Notes under the pieces: model-generated | What the model was told of the DNA's origin: nothing | Database searches by the model: none | What the model saw: only the letters and a program-made list of their open reading frames with translations | In this document: piece after piece, positions 18,657 to 28,577 of the stretch | How positions within the stretch are numbered: position 1 is the first letter of the stretch | How the letters are laid out: each line of letters begins with the position of its first letter | Source: Pseudomonas sp. P5_109 | GTDB lineage: Bacteria > Pseudomonadota > Gammaproteobacteria > Pseudomonadales > Pseudomonadaceae | Reading direction: 5' to 3' | Assembly: GCF_034009455.1 (NCBI RefSeq) | Contig: NZ_CP125380.1 | Coordinates: forward strand, 2,273,001 to 2,337,000 | DNA length: 64,000 nucleotides | Translations under genes and position numbers: made by a program

Positions 18657-18869
18657 TCACTCCCGGCCGCTGAGCGCTTCGGCCTTTTGGTCTGACAAAT
18701 GCTTCTCGAAAATCTGCTCGATGAACGATTGCGCGGCTTCGGTTCCAATATCCCTGACCAACAGGTCGATACCGATGATGGCAAGCTCCTCCGTGCTGCC
18801 TGGACTGTAGGAGCTGTGGCCGTCCTGCCACTTGGCCTTGATGTCAGCGTCGATGCTTACGGTGGTCAT
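18657..18869 (-). CDS. small acidic hypothetical protein
   Basis: A 70-residue soluble protein starting at the ATG at 18869 (MTTVSIDADI). It contains an amphipathic helix (EAAQSFIEQIFEKHLSDQ). The longer ORF covering it extends antisense through the next gene and is rejected. Function unknown. Confidence 0.55.
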   Translation of the reverse strand: MTTVSIDADIKAKWQDGHSSYSPGSTEELAIIGIDLLVRDIGTEAAQSFIEQIFEKHLSDQKAEALSGRE

Positions 18870-19001
18870 GGTGGCACTCGTGAGGTCGGGGAAGTCTGAG
18901 TGCCGAGTTAACCATTTTGCGGGGCTTTTGACACGCCGACTTAGGCGGCAAAGGTGGGCTATGCGACACTTGGTCTTTGACGAATATTCAGGGAATGCGC
19001 C

Positions 19002-19307
19002 GTGCAGATCGATTTGAACTCTCCAGATGACCTGACCCTTGAGGCCGTGCGTCAGTTGCTGGCCGGCGCCAGTGATGATGAGCACACCCAATTGCGGGTC
19101 ACCCGAGGAGGCATTGCCTATATTTCCTCGGGTGTCGTGGGTGGTACCGATATCGACGGCTTGTTGTTTCGCCTGGAAACCTGGGCCAAGGGCTCCGGTT
19201 ATGTCGGGCGGGTCGCGGCCAGCGATGAGGTCTGGGTCATGCAGATCTTCAATGCCTTGAAAGAGAACTGGCCCAATCCGCCTTACGACTATATCGACGT
19301 CTATTGA
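19002..19307 (+). CDS. hypothetical protein
   Basis: A 101-residue soluble protein with a GTG start (19002) and a weak GGGAA site upstream. The sequence is rich in acidic and aromatic residues (YISSGVVGGTDIDGLLFRLE, C-terminus PPYDYIDVY). No family recognised. It is divergent from the small gene at 18657-18869. Confidence 0.6.
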   Translation: MQIDLNSPDDLTLEAVRQLLAGASDDEHTQLRVTRGGIAYISSGVVGGTDIDGLLFRLETWAKGSGYVGRVAASDEVWVMQIFNALKENWPNPPYDYIDVY

Positions 19308-19472
19308 GCGTCGTTCATATTCAGTCACGATTCAGTGATTAAGGGGAGGGTGCTGCTCAGGCAAAATCGCGGTTCGTCCGGATTGCGGGCAGGGTGCTAG
19401 CGCTGCCGGTGAAACCAAACGCCAGTCTGGTTGTCGCACGATCTCAGCTTAATCATTGAATAAGGAGGCTTC

Positions 19473-19793
19473 ATGCCTTGGAAGCTCGCGTCATTGGGTA
19501 CTTTGCTGGCCGTTGCCACGCTGGCCGGTTGCAGCACTACCTCTACGGAGTCGGCAACCGCTGATGTTGCGACGACTGACACGGGTCACAGTCGCTGTGA
19601 GGCAAAGGCTGCCGAGTTCACTATCGGCAAACAGGCATCGCCGCAACTGCTTGAGCAGGCGCGTACCCGCGCAGGAGCGCAAAGCGCACGGTTCCTGCTG
19701 CCAACCGATATGGTGACGCTGGAGTACCGTTCCGATCGCCTGAACCTGAACACCGATGCCAGCCGGATAGTGACCCGCGTCAACTGCGGCTGA
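19473..19793 (+). CDS. I78-family peptidase inhibitor lipoprotein
   Basis: A 106-residue product with lipobox TLAGC (cysteine 20) and two later cysteines. The mature domain has the I78 pattern: CEAKAAEFTIGKQAS, then ARTRAGAQSARFLLPTDMVT and a final C. I78 proteins inhibit serine proteases; this one would sit in the membrane facing the periplasm. AAGGAGG precedes the ATG. Confidence 0.8.
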   Translation: MPWKLASLGTLLAVATLAGCSTTSTESATADVATTDTGHSRCEAKAAEFTIGKQASPQLLEQARTRAGAQSARFLLPTDMVTLEYRSDRLNLNTDASRIVTRVNCG

Positions 19794-19816
19794 TCGTTCG
19801 TTTTTGTTCCGGCCAT

Positions 19817-19848
19817 AAAAAACCCCGTCACATGGACGGGGTTTTTTT
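19817..19848. terminator. bidirectional terminator
   Basis: AAAAAACCCCGTC / GACGGGGTTTTTT with loop ACATG, between the inhibitor gene (+) and the convergent cold-shock gene (-). Confidence 0.92.
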
Positions 19849-19862
19849 AGTGCGCCTGGAAA

Positions 19863-20075
19863 TTACTCTGGGCGAACTTGAGCAGCTTGCATACCCTTTT
19901 GGCCTTTCTCAGCCACGAAGGAAACAGTCTGGCCTTCTTTCAGGCTTTTGAAACCGTCGCTTTCGATAGCTTTGAAGTGTACGAACAGGTCGTCACCGCC
20001 ACCTTGAGGAGTGATGAAGCCGAAGCCTTTTTCATCGTTGAACCATTTAACGGTGCCGGTTTGGCGATTAGACAT
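19863..20075 (-). CDS. cspA: cold-shock domain protein
   Basis: A 70-residue single-stranded nucleic-acid chaperone with both RNP motifs (KGFGFI and DLFVHF). The start at 20075 is the conserved [13 protein letters not shown] with GGAGAT upstream. A long AT-rich leader lies upstream, as is usual for cold-induced csp mRNAs. The cspA symbol is generic; the exact paralogue cannot be assigned. Confidence 0.94.
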   Translation of the reverse strand: MSNRQTGTVKWFNDEKGFGFITPQGGGDDLFVHFKAIESDGFKSLKEGQTVSFVAEKGQKGMQAAQVRPE

Positions 20076-20367
20076 GGTGTATCTCCAAGAAACATATATT
20101 TTCAGTAGTACTGTGCTGCTCAGGCCAACTGGGCACACCCGGGTATCATAGTCGAAATGTTCGGTTTGGGACCCCCCCGGGCGAGCTGTTTGCCGATCAG
20201 TCGTGGTTTTTTTATATCTTTAAATGGCTGGAGGCCCCGTTTTATAAGGCCTCTGGCCGAAAGTAAAGGTGATAAAAAAAGCTGTAAAACCTGCATAAAA
20301 TGTACGGAATGGGCTGTTTTGGGGACTTTTTGCCAGTAAAACAGGGTTTGAGAACGCAGGTCTGTGC
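20076..20367. other. csp upstream region, no gene
   Basis: AT-rich sequence with T-runs and no supported ORF. It probably contains the cold-shock gene promoter and 5' leader on the minus strand. Confidence 0.5.
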
Positions 20368-20670
20368 TTAATTTTTGGCTTTGTTCTCAGCCTTGCAGGC
20401 TGCAATTTGGCTAAACGCTTTCTGTTTCAGGGCGTCACTGGCTTTGTTATCCATCAATGCCTGGATGTCGCTGGCCGGGAACGACTTGATCGCATCGGCA
20501 CCACAAGCGCAGTGGGCCTTGGCCGCAGCTGGACCGATTTGTTCCGCAGCCGCAGGAACACACTGAGACATGTACTTCTCGCGTTCACCTTTTGGCCATT
20601 CGGCGTGGGCGGCCAGCGGCAGCAGCAGAACGATTGGTGCGACAACAGCGAATAAACGATTCAGATGCAT
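20368..20670 (-). CDS. small periplasmic protein with conserved cysteines
   Basis: A 100-residue protein with a Sec signal (1-23, ending AAHA-EW) and four cysteines (QCVP, HCACG, ACK). The start at 20670 is chosen because AAGGAG lies 9 bases upstream. The mature part is short and helical; no function known. It is divergent from the thrS leader. Confidence 0.65.
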   Translation of the reverse strand: MHLNRLFAVVAPIVLLLPLAAHAEWPKGEREKYMSQCVPAAAEQIGPAAAKAHCACGADAIKSFPASDIQALMDNKASDALKQKAFSQIAACKAENKAKN

Positions 20671-21044
20671 GCCAAGATGCTCCTTTGAGGTCAATGTCTT
20701 GTTATCTGAGCGCTAACGCGCGGCTCAAGTTCATCACTCTGGCATAAAAACGCCTGATTTGCCGCGTTGGAAAGCCTCTGCGCAGCTACCACCGTTCATC
20801 TGTGCTAGCATGCCCCGCTCGGGCGTTTGCAGGCTCCGACGGACCTTCAGTCCCGGTAGCGGCAGATGCGCGATTAACCCTGATTTGAATCCCAGTCACT
20901 CTGGTTCGGTTTTCCGGTTGGCCGCAAGGCTCCTGCCGCTGTAAGGCAGGCGTTCGTCATTGAATGGCCTGGACCGGATCTTGTACTGGCTCATCCCAAC
21001 CCACGTGACCTTTGGTAGGGGTCACCACTAGGAGAGGAGGCGCC
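20671..21044 (+). other. long upstream region of thrS, possible RNA leader
   Basis: A non-coding 374-bp stretch before thrS. It has several GC-rich inverted segments, including the hairpin CCTGCC-GCTGTAA-GGCAGG (20932-20950). An untranslated leader or a small RNA upstream of thrS is plausible in Pseudomonas (a P-series sRNA is reported in such a position, from memory), but no named RNA family could be confirmed by eye. Confidence 0.35.
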
Positions 21045-22967
21045 ATGCCAACTATTACTCTTCCCGACGGCAGTCAACGTTCATTCGATCACCCGGTTTC
21101 CGTAGCCGAGGTCGCCGCATCCATCGGTGCAGGCCTGGCCAAGGCCACCGTTGCTGGCAAGGTCAATGGCAAGCTGGTCGACGCCAGCGACATCATCGAC
21201 AGCGACGCGTCGCTGCAAATCATCACGCCAAAGGATGAAGAGGGGCTGGAGATCATTCGCCACTCTTGCGCCCACCTGGTTGGCCACGCGGTCAAGCAGC
21301 TGTACCCGACCGCCAAGATGGTCATCGGCCCGGTCATCGACGAAGGTTTCTATTACGACATCGCCTTCGAACGTCCTTTCACTCCGGACGACCTGGCCGC
21401 CATCGAACAGCGCATGCAGCAGCTGATCGAAAAAGATTACGACGTGATCAAGAAAGTCACTCCGCGCGCCGAAGTGATCGAAGTGTTCAAGGCCCGTGGC
21501 GAAGACTACAAGTTGCGCCTGGTCGAGGACATGCCGAACGAACAGGCCATGGGCCTTTACTATCACGAAGAATACGTCGACATGTGCCGCGGTCCGCACG
21601 TGCCGAACACGCGCTTCCTGAAATCCTTCAAGCTGACCAAGCTGTCCGGCGCCTACTGGCGTGGCGATGCCAAGAACGAGCAATTGCAGCGCGTCTACGG
21701 CACCGCATGGGCGGACAAGAAGCAACTGGCTGCTTACATCCAGCGCATTGAAGAAGCCGAAAAACGCGACCACCGCAAGATCGGCAAGCGCCTGGGCCTG
21801 TTCCACACCCAGGAAGAGTCGCCGGGCATGGTGTTCTGGCACCCGAACGGCTGGACTTTGTACCAGGTGCTCGAGCAGTACATGCGCAAGGTTCAGCGCG
21901 ACAACGGCTATCTCGAAATCAAGACGCCGCAAGTCGTTGACCGCAGCCTGTGGGAGAAATCCGGGCACTGGGCCAACTACGCCGACAACATGTTCACCAC
22001 CCAGTCGGAAAACCGCGACTACGCGATCAAGCCAATGAACTGCCCTTGCCACGTGCAGGTGTTCAACCAGGGCCTGAAAAGCTACCGCGAGTTGCCGATG
22101 CGCCTGGCCGAGTTCGGTGCCTGCCACCGTAACGAGCCATCGGGTGCCTTGCACGGCATCATGCGCGTGCGTGCGTTTACTCAAGACGACGCCCACATCT
22201 TCTGCACCGAAGAGCAGATGCAGGCCGAGTCCGCTGCGTTTATCAAGCTGACCATGGACGTCTACGCCGATTTCGGCTTTAAAGACGTCGAGATGAAGCT
22301 GTCCACTCGTCCGGAAAAACGCGTCGGTTCCGACGAACTGTGGGATCGCGCCGAAGCGGCATTGGCTGCAGCCCTTGATAGTGCTGGCTTGCCGTACGAT
22401 CTGCAGCCGGGTGAGGGGGCCTTCTACGGTCCGAAGATCGAATTCTCGCTGAAAGATTGTCTTGGTCGGGTCTGGCAGTGTGGTACCCTGCAGCTCGATT
22501 TTAACCTGCCAGTGCGTCTGGGAGCCGAATACGTCTCCGAAGACAACAGTCGCAAGCACCCGGTGATGTTGCACCGGGCGATCCTCGGGTCCTTCGAACG
22601 TTTCGTCGGAATCCTGATCGAGCACTACGAGGGTGCATTCCCGGCGTGGCTTGCTCCGACCCAGGCAGTGGTGATGAATATCACCGACAAACAAGCGGAT
22701 TTCGCCGCCGAGGTTGAAAAAACCCTCAACGAAAGCGGATTCCGTGCCAAGTCTGACTTGAGAAATGAAAAAATCGGCTTTAAAATCCGCGAGCATACTT
22801 TGCTCAAGGTTCCTTATCTCTTGGTTATCGGAGATCGGGAAGTCGAGATGCAGACTGTCGCTGTGCGTACTCGTGAAGGTGCTGACCTGGGCTCGATGCC
22901 CGTCGCCCAGTTCGCTGAGTTTCTCGCGCAAGCGGTTTCCCGGCGTGGTCGCCCAGATTCGGAGTAA
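21045..22967 (+). CDS. thrS: threonyl-tRNA synthetase
   Basis: A 640-residue class II synthetase. Domains in order: TGS (1-62), editing domain with [16 protein letters not shown] (near 75), catalytic core with the zinc cysteine in [10 protein letters not shown] (near 334), motif 2 [11 protein letters not shown] and motif 3 [11 protein letters not shown], then the C-terminal anticodon domain. GGAGAGGAGG precedes the ATG and rejects a longer in-frame start. First gene of the thrS-infC-rpmI-rplT block. Confidence 0.97.
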   Translation: MPTITLPDGSQRSFDHPVSVAEVAASIGAGLAKATVAGKVNGKLVDASDIIDSDASLQIITPKDEEGLEIIRHSCAHLVGHAVKQLYPTAKMVIGPVIDEGFYYDIAFERPFTPDDLAAIEQRMQQLIEKDYDVIKKVTPRAEVIEVFKARGEDYKLRLVEDMPNEQAMGLYYHEEYVDMCRGPHVPNTRFLKSFKLTKLSGAYWRGDAKNEQLQRVYGTAWADKKQLAAYIQRIEEAEKRDHRKIGKRLGLFHTQEESPGMVFWHPNGWTLYQVLEQYMRKVQRDNGYLEIKTPQVVDRSLWEKSGHWANYADNMFTTQSENRDYAIKPMNCPCHVQVFNQGLKSYRELPMRLAEFGACHRNEPSGALHGIMRVRAFTQDDAHIFCTEEQMQAESAAFIKLTMDVYADFGFKDVEMKLSTRPEKRVGSDELWDRAEAALAAALDSAGLPYDLQPGEGAFYGPKIEFSLKDCLGRVWQCGTLQLDFNLPVRLGAEYVSEDNSRKHPVMLHRAILGSFERFVGILIEHYEGAFPAWLAPTQAVVMNITDKQADFAAEVEKTLNESGFRAKSDLRNEKIGFKIREHTLLKVPYLLVIGDREVEMQTVAVRTREGADLGSMPVAQFAEFLAQAVSRRGRPDSE

Positions 22968-22969
22968 TT

Positions 22970-23518
22970 ATTATTAAGCGTGAAATGAGACAAGATAAAC
23001 GAGCTGCACCGAAAGCCCCGATCAACGAGAATATCTCGGCCCGCGAGGTTCGGTTAATTGGTGCTGAAGGTGAACAGCTTGGGATTGTGTCAATTGAAGA
23101 CGCGCTTCTTAAGGCTGAAGAGGCCAAGCTGGATCTGGTGGAGATTTCCGCCGATGCAGTACCACCTGTTTGCAAACTGATGGACTACGGCAAATCGATC
23201 TTCGAAAAGAAGAAGCAGATTGCTGCGGCCAAGAAAAACCAGAAGCAGATTCAGGTTAAAGAAATCAAGTTTCGTCCAGGGACGGAGGAAGGGGATTACC
23301 AGGTAAAACTGCGCAACCTGGTACGTTTCCTGAGTGACGGGGACAGGGCCAAGGTATCCTTGCGATTCCGCGGCCGTGAGATGGCCCACCAGGAGCTGGG
23401 GATGGAACTCCTCAAGCGAGTTGAAGGTGACTTGCTCGAGTACGGTTCGGTCGAACAGCATCCTAAGATGGAAGGACGCCAGCTGATCATGGTCATCGCC
23501 CCGAAAAAGAAGAAGTAA
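22970..23518 (+). CDS. infC: translation initiation factor IF-3, AUU start
   Basis: IF-3 binds the 30S subunit and checks initiation codons. The first ATG (22985) would give 177 residues starting [10 protein letters not shown]. Two in-frame ATT codons lie upstream (22970 and 22973, 5 and 8 bases after GGAG), adding I-(I)-KRE. AUU initiation is the conserved autoregulatory device of infC, so the start is placed there; which ATT is used is uncertain. The C-terminal domain ends in VIAPKKKK. Confidence 0.93.
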   Translation: MIKREMRQDKRAAPKAPINENISAREVRLIGAEGEQLGIVSIEDALLKAEEAKLDLVEISADAVPPVCKLMDYGKSIFEKKKQIAAAKKNQKQIQVKEIKFRPGTEEGDYQVKLRNLVRFLSDGDRAKVSLRFRGREMAHQELGMELLKRVEGDLLEYGSVEQHPKMEGRQLIMVIAPKKKK

Positions 23519-23578
23519 TCAACAGGGCACGGCAGGCCTTCTGATTATGTTTATCAACTGAATGCGGAGTATCCGAAC

Positions 23579-23773
23579 ATGCCAAAAATGAAGACCAAAA
23601 GTGGTGCTGCTAAGCGGTTTCTGAAAACTGCTAACGGTATCAAGCACAAGCACGCTTTCAAGAGCCACATCCTGACCAAAATGTCGACCAAGCGTAAGCG
23701 TCAACTGCGCGGTAGCAGCTTGCTGCATCCGTCTGACGTGGCAAAAGTCGAGCGCATGCTGCGCCTTCGTTAA
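23579..23773 (+). CDS. rpmI: ribosomal protein bL35
   Basis: A 64-residue, strongly basic protein with the family start [14 protein letters not shown] and the C-terminal KVERMLRLR. It lies in the conserved infC-rpmI-rplT order. Confidence 0.97.
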   Translation: MPKMKTKSGAAKRFLKTANGIKHKHAFKSHILTKMSTKRKRQLRGSSLLHPSDVAKVERMLRLR

Positions 23774-23801
23774 TTTTAGTCAAGAATAGAGGAAGTAACT
23801 C

Positions 23802-24158
23802 ATGGCTCGTGTAAAGCGTGGCGTCATTGCCCGTAAGCGTCACAAAAAAATTCTGAAACTTGCTAAAGGTTACTACGGCGCACGCTCCCGCGTATTCCGT
23901 GTTGCCAAGCAAGCGGTAATCAAGGCAGGCCAATACGCCTACCGTGACCGTCGTCAGAAAAAACGTCAGTTCCGCGCTCTGTGGATCGCTCGTATCAACG
24001 CTGGTGCTCGTATCAACGGTCTGTCCTACAGCCGTTTCATCGCCGGCCTGAAAAAAGCGTCCATCGAGATCGACCGTAAGGTTCTGGCTGATCTGGCAGT
24101 GAACGAAAAAGCGGCGTTTGCTGCGATTGTCGAGAAAGCTAAAGCCACCTTGGCTTAA
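23802..24158 (+). CDS. rplT: ribosomal protein bL20
   Basis: A 118-residue basic protein ([19 protein letters not shown]) of the 50S subunit, needed early in assembly; in enterics it also represses its own operon. A terminator hairpin follows before pheS. Confidence 0.97.
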   Translation: MARVKRGVIARKRHKKILKLAKGYYGARSRVFRVAKQAVIKAGQYAYRDRRQKKRQFRALWIARINAGARINGLSYSRFIAGLKKASIEIDRKVLADLAVNEKAAFAAIVEKAKATLA

Positions 24159-24215
24159 GTACCCCCGACAGTCACCCGGCCTCGCATCTGTGGGGCCAGG
24201 TGTTAAACGTCATAA

Positions 24216-25284
<1,069 letters not shown>

Positions 25285-25310
25285 TCGTAACGAATTCTTA
25301 GGAGAGCAGG

Positions 25311-27689
25311 ATGAAATTCAGTGAACAATGGCTGCGTGGCTGGGTTAGCCCGCAGGTAAGTCGCGACGAGCTGGTTGCTCGTCTGTCGATGGCCGGTCTT
25401 GAGGTCGATAGCGTTACGCCGGCCGCCGGTGTTTTCAGTGGCGTGGTCGTTGGCGAGGTGCTGAGCACCGAGCAGCACCCGGACGCCGACAAGCTGCGCG
25501 TGTGCCAGGTCAGCAACGGTTCGGAAACCTTCCAGGTGGTTTGCGGTGCGCCCAACGTGCGCCCGGGCCTGAAGATTCCTTTCGCCATGATCGGTGCCGA
25601 GCTGCCAGGCGACTTCAAGATCAAGAAAGCCAAGCTGCGTGGCGTTGAGTCCAACGGCATGCTGTGCTCGCAATCCGAGCTGCAGGTCGGTGAAGGCAAT
25701 GACGGCCTGATGGAGCTGCCGGCCGATGCGCCGGTGGGCGAAGACTTCCGCGTTTACCTGGACCTGGAAGACGCCAGCATCGAGGTCGACCTGACCCCGA
25801 ACCGTGGTGACTGCCTGTCCCTCGCCGGTCTGGCTCGTGAGGTCGGCGCGCTGTACGCCGCTCCGGTGGTCCGTCCGGTGGTGGCTGCGGTGCCTGCCGC
25901 GCACGACGAAGTACGTTCGGTAGAAGTGCTGGCGCCGGCCGCGTGCCCGCGCTACCTCGGTCGTGTGATTCGTAACGTTGACCTGTCCAAGCCTACGCCG
26001 CTGTGGATGGTAGAGCGTCTGCGTCGCGCGGATGTGCGCAGCATCGACGCTGCCGTCGACATCACCAACTACGTGATGCTTGAGCTGGGTCAGCCACTGC
26101 ACGCCTTCGACCTCGCCGAAATCAACGGAGGCATCCGTGTGCGCATGGCCGAAGAGGGCGAGAAGCTGGTGCTGCTCGACGGCCAGGAAGTCACCCTGCG
26201 TAGCGATACGCTGGTGATTGCCGATCATTCCCGCGCACTGGCAATTGCCGGCGTCATGGGTGGCGAGCACAGCGGTGTCTCCGCGACCACACGCGATGTG
26301 TTCCTGGAAAGCGCCTTCTTCGACCAGATCGCCGTAGCCGGCAAGGCCCGTTCCTATGGCCTGCACACCGATGCATCGCATCGCTATGAGCGTGGCGTGG
26401 ACTGGCAACTGGCCCGCGAGGCCATGGAGCGCGCGACTGGCTTGCTGCTGGACATCACCGGTGGTGAAGCAGGTCCGATCATCGAGACCGTCAGCGAACA
26501 GCACCTGCCGAAAATTGCTCCGGTCACCCTGCGTGCCCAGCGCATTACCCAGATGCTGGGCATGGAAATGGATTCGGCTGAAGTGGAGCGTCTGCTCAAC
26601 GCTTTGGGCCTGACCATTACTGCCGACGGAGCAGGGCAGTGGCGTGTAGAAGTGCCAAGCCATCGCTTCGATATCAGCCTGGAAGTCGACCTGATCGAAG
26701 AGCTGGCACGCCTGTACGGCTACAACCGTTTGCCGGTTCGTTATCCGCAAGCGCGCCTGGCGCCGCAAGCCAAGGCAGAGGCGCGTAGCGACCTGCCAGA
26801 ACTGCGCCGCCTGCTGGTTGCCCGTGGTTACCAGGAAGCCATTACCTACAGCTTCATCGATCCGAAACAGTTCGAACTGTTTAATCCGGGTGTGGAGCCG
26901 TTATTGCTGGCCAATCCGATTTCCAACGACATGGCCGCCATGCGTTCGTCCTTGTGGCCAGGTCTGGTCAAGTCGCTTCAGCACAACCTGAACCGCCAGC
27001 AGGATCGCGTGCGCCTGTTCGAAAGTGGCCTGCGTTTCGTGGGTCAACTCGAAGGCCTGAAGCAAGAACCGATGCTGGCCGGCGTGGTTTGTGGCAGCCG
27101 TCTGCCGGAAGGCTGGGCGCAAGGCCGCGACACCGTCGACTTCTTCGACGTCAAGGCTGACGTGGAAGCGGTGCTCGGCTTCGCCGGTGCCCTGGATGCA
27201 TTCACTTTCGTACCGGGCAAGCACCCGGCGCTGCACCCGGGTCAAACCGCGCGCATCGAACGTGATGGTCGTCTGGTCGGCTTCATTGGCGCGATCCACC
27301 CCGAATTGTCGAAAACCCTCGGTCTCGACCGTCCGGTCTTCGTCTTCGAACTGGTTCTGGCGGAAGTGGCGTCGGGCAAAATGCCGAAATTCCACGAGTT
27401 ATCGCGCTTTCCTGAAGTGCGTCGTGACCTTGCACTGATTGCGCACAAAGACGTTGCAGCCACGGCTGTACTGGACGTAATCCGTGAAAATGCAGGCGAA
27501 TGGCTGACAGACCTCAGGCTATTTGACGTGTATCAGGGTAAAGGCATTGATCCTGATAGAAAAAGCCTCGCAGTCGGCTTGACCTGGCAGCATCCATCGC
27601 GCACTCTTAATGACGATGAGGTGAATACCGCAACGCAAAACATCCTCACCTCGCTCGAACAAAGGTTGAACGCCACGTTAAGGAAGTGA
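25311..27689 (+). CDS. pheT: phenylalanyl-tRNA synthetase beta subunit
   Basis: A 792-residue subunit with the EMAP-like tRNA-binding domain (about 40-150), B3/B4 editing domain, B5 and the C-terminal ferredoxin-like anticodon domain (FHELSRFPEVRRDLALI near 690). Full length. ihfA starts 4 bases after the stop, the same coupling as in E. coli. Confidence 0.97.
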   Translation: MKFSEQWLRGWVSPQVSRDELVARLSMAGLEVDSVTPAAGVFSGVVVGEVLSTEQHPDADKLRVCQVSNGSETFQVVCGAPNVRPGLKIPFAMIGAELPGDFKIKKAKLRGVESNGMLCSQSELQVGEGNDGLMELPADAPVGEDFRVYLDLEDASIEVDLTPNRGDCLSLAGLAREVGALYAAPVVRPVVAAVPAAHDEVRSVEVLAPAACPRYLGRVIRNVDLSKPTPLWMVERLRRADVRSIDAAVDITNYVMLELGQPLHAFDLAEINGGIRVRMAEEGEKLVLLDGQEVTLRSDTLVIADHSRALAIAGVMGGEHSGVSATTRDVFLESAFFDQIAVAGKARSYGLHTDASHRYERGVDWQLAREAMERATGLLLDITGGEAGPIIETVSEQHLPKIAPVTLRAQRITQMLGMEMDSAEVERLLNALGLTITADGAGQWRVEVPSHRFDISLEVDLIEELARLYGYNRLPVRYPQARLAPQAKAEARSDLPELRRLLVARGYQEAITYSFIDPKQFELFNPGVEPLLLANPISNDMAAMRSSLWPGLVKSLQHNLNRQQDRVRLFESGLRFVGQLEGLKQEPMLAGVVCGSRLPEGWAQGRDTVDFFDVKADVEAVLGFAGALDAFTFVPGKHPALHPGQTARIERDGRLVGFIGAIHPELSKTLGLDRPVFVFELVLAEVASGKMPKFHELSRFPEVRRDLALIAHKDVAATAVLDVIRENAGEWLTDLRLFDVYQGKGIDPDRKSLAVGLTWQHPSRTLNDDEVNTATQNILTSLEQRLNATLRK

Positions 27690-27692
27690 CGT

Positions 27693-27995
27693 ATGGGGGC
27701 TCTGACGAAAGCTGAGATGGCGGAACGTCTGTATGAAGAGCTGGGCCTGAACAAACGGGAGGCCAAGGAATTGGTCGAACTGTTTTTTGAAGAAATCAGG
27801 CATGCGCTCGAAGACAACGAACAAGTCAAATTGTCCGGTTTCGGCAATTTCGACCTTCGGGACAAACGCCAGCGGCCTGGCCGCAATCCGAAAACGGGGG
27901 AAGAAATCCCGATCACGGCTCGCCGTGTGGTCACCTTTCGTCCAGGGCAGAAGTTGAAGGCCCGAGTTGAGGCTTATGCTGGAACCAAGTCATAA
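27693..27995 (+). CDS. ihfA: integration host factor alpha subunit
   Basis: A 100-residue DNA-bending protein ([18 protein letters not shown], arm [13 protein letters not shown]). With IhfB it bends DNA at sigma54 promoters and at phage att sites, both of which occur in this window. It overlaps the downstream MerR gene by 20 bases. Confidence 0.96.
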   Translation: MGALTKAEMAERLYEELGLNKREAKELVELFFEEIRHALEDNEQVKLSGFGNFDLRDKRQRPGRNPKTGEEIPITARRVVTFRPGQKLKARVEAYAGTKS

Positions 27996-28332
27996 CGACG
28001 AGCTCCCCGTCATCCCGGGCAAACGCTACTTCACCATTGGTGAAGTCAGCGAGCTGTGTGCGGTTAAACCACACGTGCTGCGCTATTGGGAGCAGGAGTT
28101 TCCTCAACTCAACCCTGTCAAACGCCGCGGAAACCGCCGGTATTATCAGCGCCAGGACGTGCTGATGATCCGGCAGATCCGCGCGCTCCTTTATGATCAG
28201 GGGTTCACCATCGGCGGAGCGCGCCTGCGTTTGTCCGGTGATGAAGCCAAAGACGACACCACCCAATACAAGCAAATGATCCGCCAGATGATCGCCGAGC
28301 TCGAAGATGTTCTGGTGGTACTCAAGAAATAA
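27976..28332 (+). CDS. MerR-family regulator, conserved partner of ihfA
   Basis: A 118-residue protein with a winged helix-turn-helix ([20 protein letters not shown], residues 15-34; RRYYQRQDV) and a C-terminal helical pair. It overlaps ihfA by 20 bases; this gene order is standard in Pseudomonas. Ligand unknown; no metal-binding cysteine pattern is present. Confidence 0.9.
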   Translation: MLEPSHNDELPVIPGKRYFTIGEVSELCAVKPHVLRYWEQEFPQLNPVKRRGNRRYYQRQDVLMIRQIRALLYDQGFTIGGARLRLSGDEAKDDTTQYKQMIRQMIAELEDVLVVLKK

Positions 28333-28421
28333 ATTCCTGCTTTTAAATACTTCCAGTTTTCAAAAGCTTGCGATATATTCTTGAGCGTTCCTCGAGAAGA
28401 GGAACAGGTTTCACGCCTAGT

Positions 28422-28498
28422 CGGGGCGTAGCGCAGTCCGGTAGCGCACTAGCATGGGGTGCTAGGGGTCGAGTGTTCGAATCACTCCGTCCCGACCA
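28422..28498 (+). tRNA. tRNA-Pro (anticodon GGG), integration site
   Basis: A 77-nt cloverleaf with encoded CCA. The anticodon stem CTAGC/GCTAG encloses ATGGGGT, giving GGG. The T arm is GAGTG-TTCGAAT-CACTC and the acceptor CGGGGCG/CGTCCCG. Its 3' 47 bases plus one form the att core repeated at 41285-41332; the tRNA stays intact because the island carries the same end. Confidence 0.96.
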
Positions 28499-28499
28499 T
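28452..28499 (+). repeat. attL core (tRNA-Pro 3' end)
   Basis: A 48-bp direct repeat, identical to 41285-41332, running from the anticodon arm to one base past the tRNA CCA. It is the crossover region of the tyrosine integrase encoded at 28578-29756. Confidence 0.93.
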
Positions 28500-28514
28500 A
28501 TTTTTCAATGACTT

Positions 28515-28543
28515 AGGCCAATGTTCGCAGCATTGGCCTTTTT
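28515..28543 (+). terminator. terminator after tRNA-Pro, inside the island
   Basis: AGGCCAATG / CATTGGCCT stem with a 7-base loop and TTTTT. It lies on the island side of attL, so the element supplies a terminator to the tRNA it interrupted; the chromosomal one is now at 41346-41376. Confidence 0.88.
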
Positions 28544-28548
28544 CATGT

Positions 28549-28570
28549 GCGTGACTTTTGCGTGACTTCT
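28549..28570 (+). repeat. putative integrase arm sites, left
   Basis: Tandem 11-bp repeats GCGTGACTTTT and GCGTGACTTCT between attL and the integrase stop. The same doublet occurs near attR at 41174-41195, the position expected of arm-type integrase binding sites. Confidence 0.65.
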
Positions 28571-28577
28571 CGATTTT

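Noticed and set aside
21081..22931. 616-codon minus-strand ORF opposite thrS
   Set aside because: It is a shadow of thrS codon bias in GC-rich DNA; no ribosome binding site and no family features.
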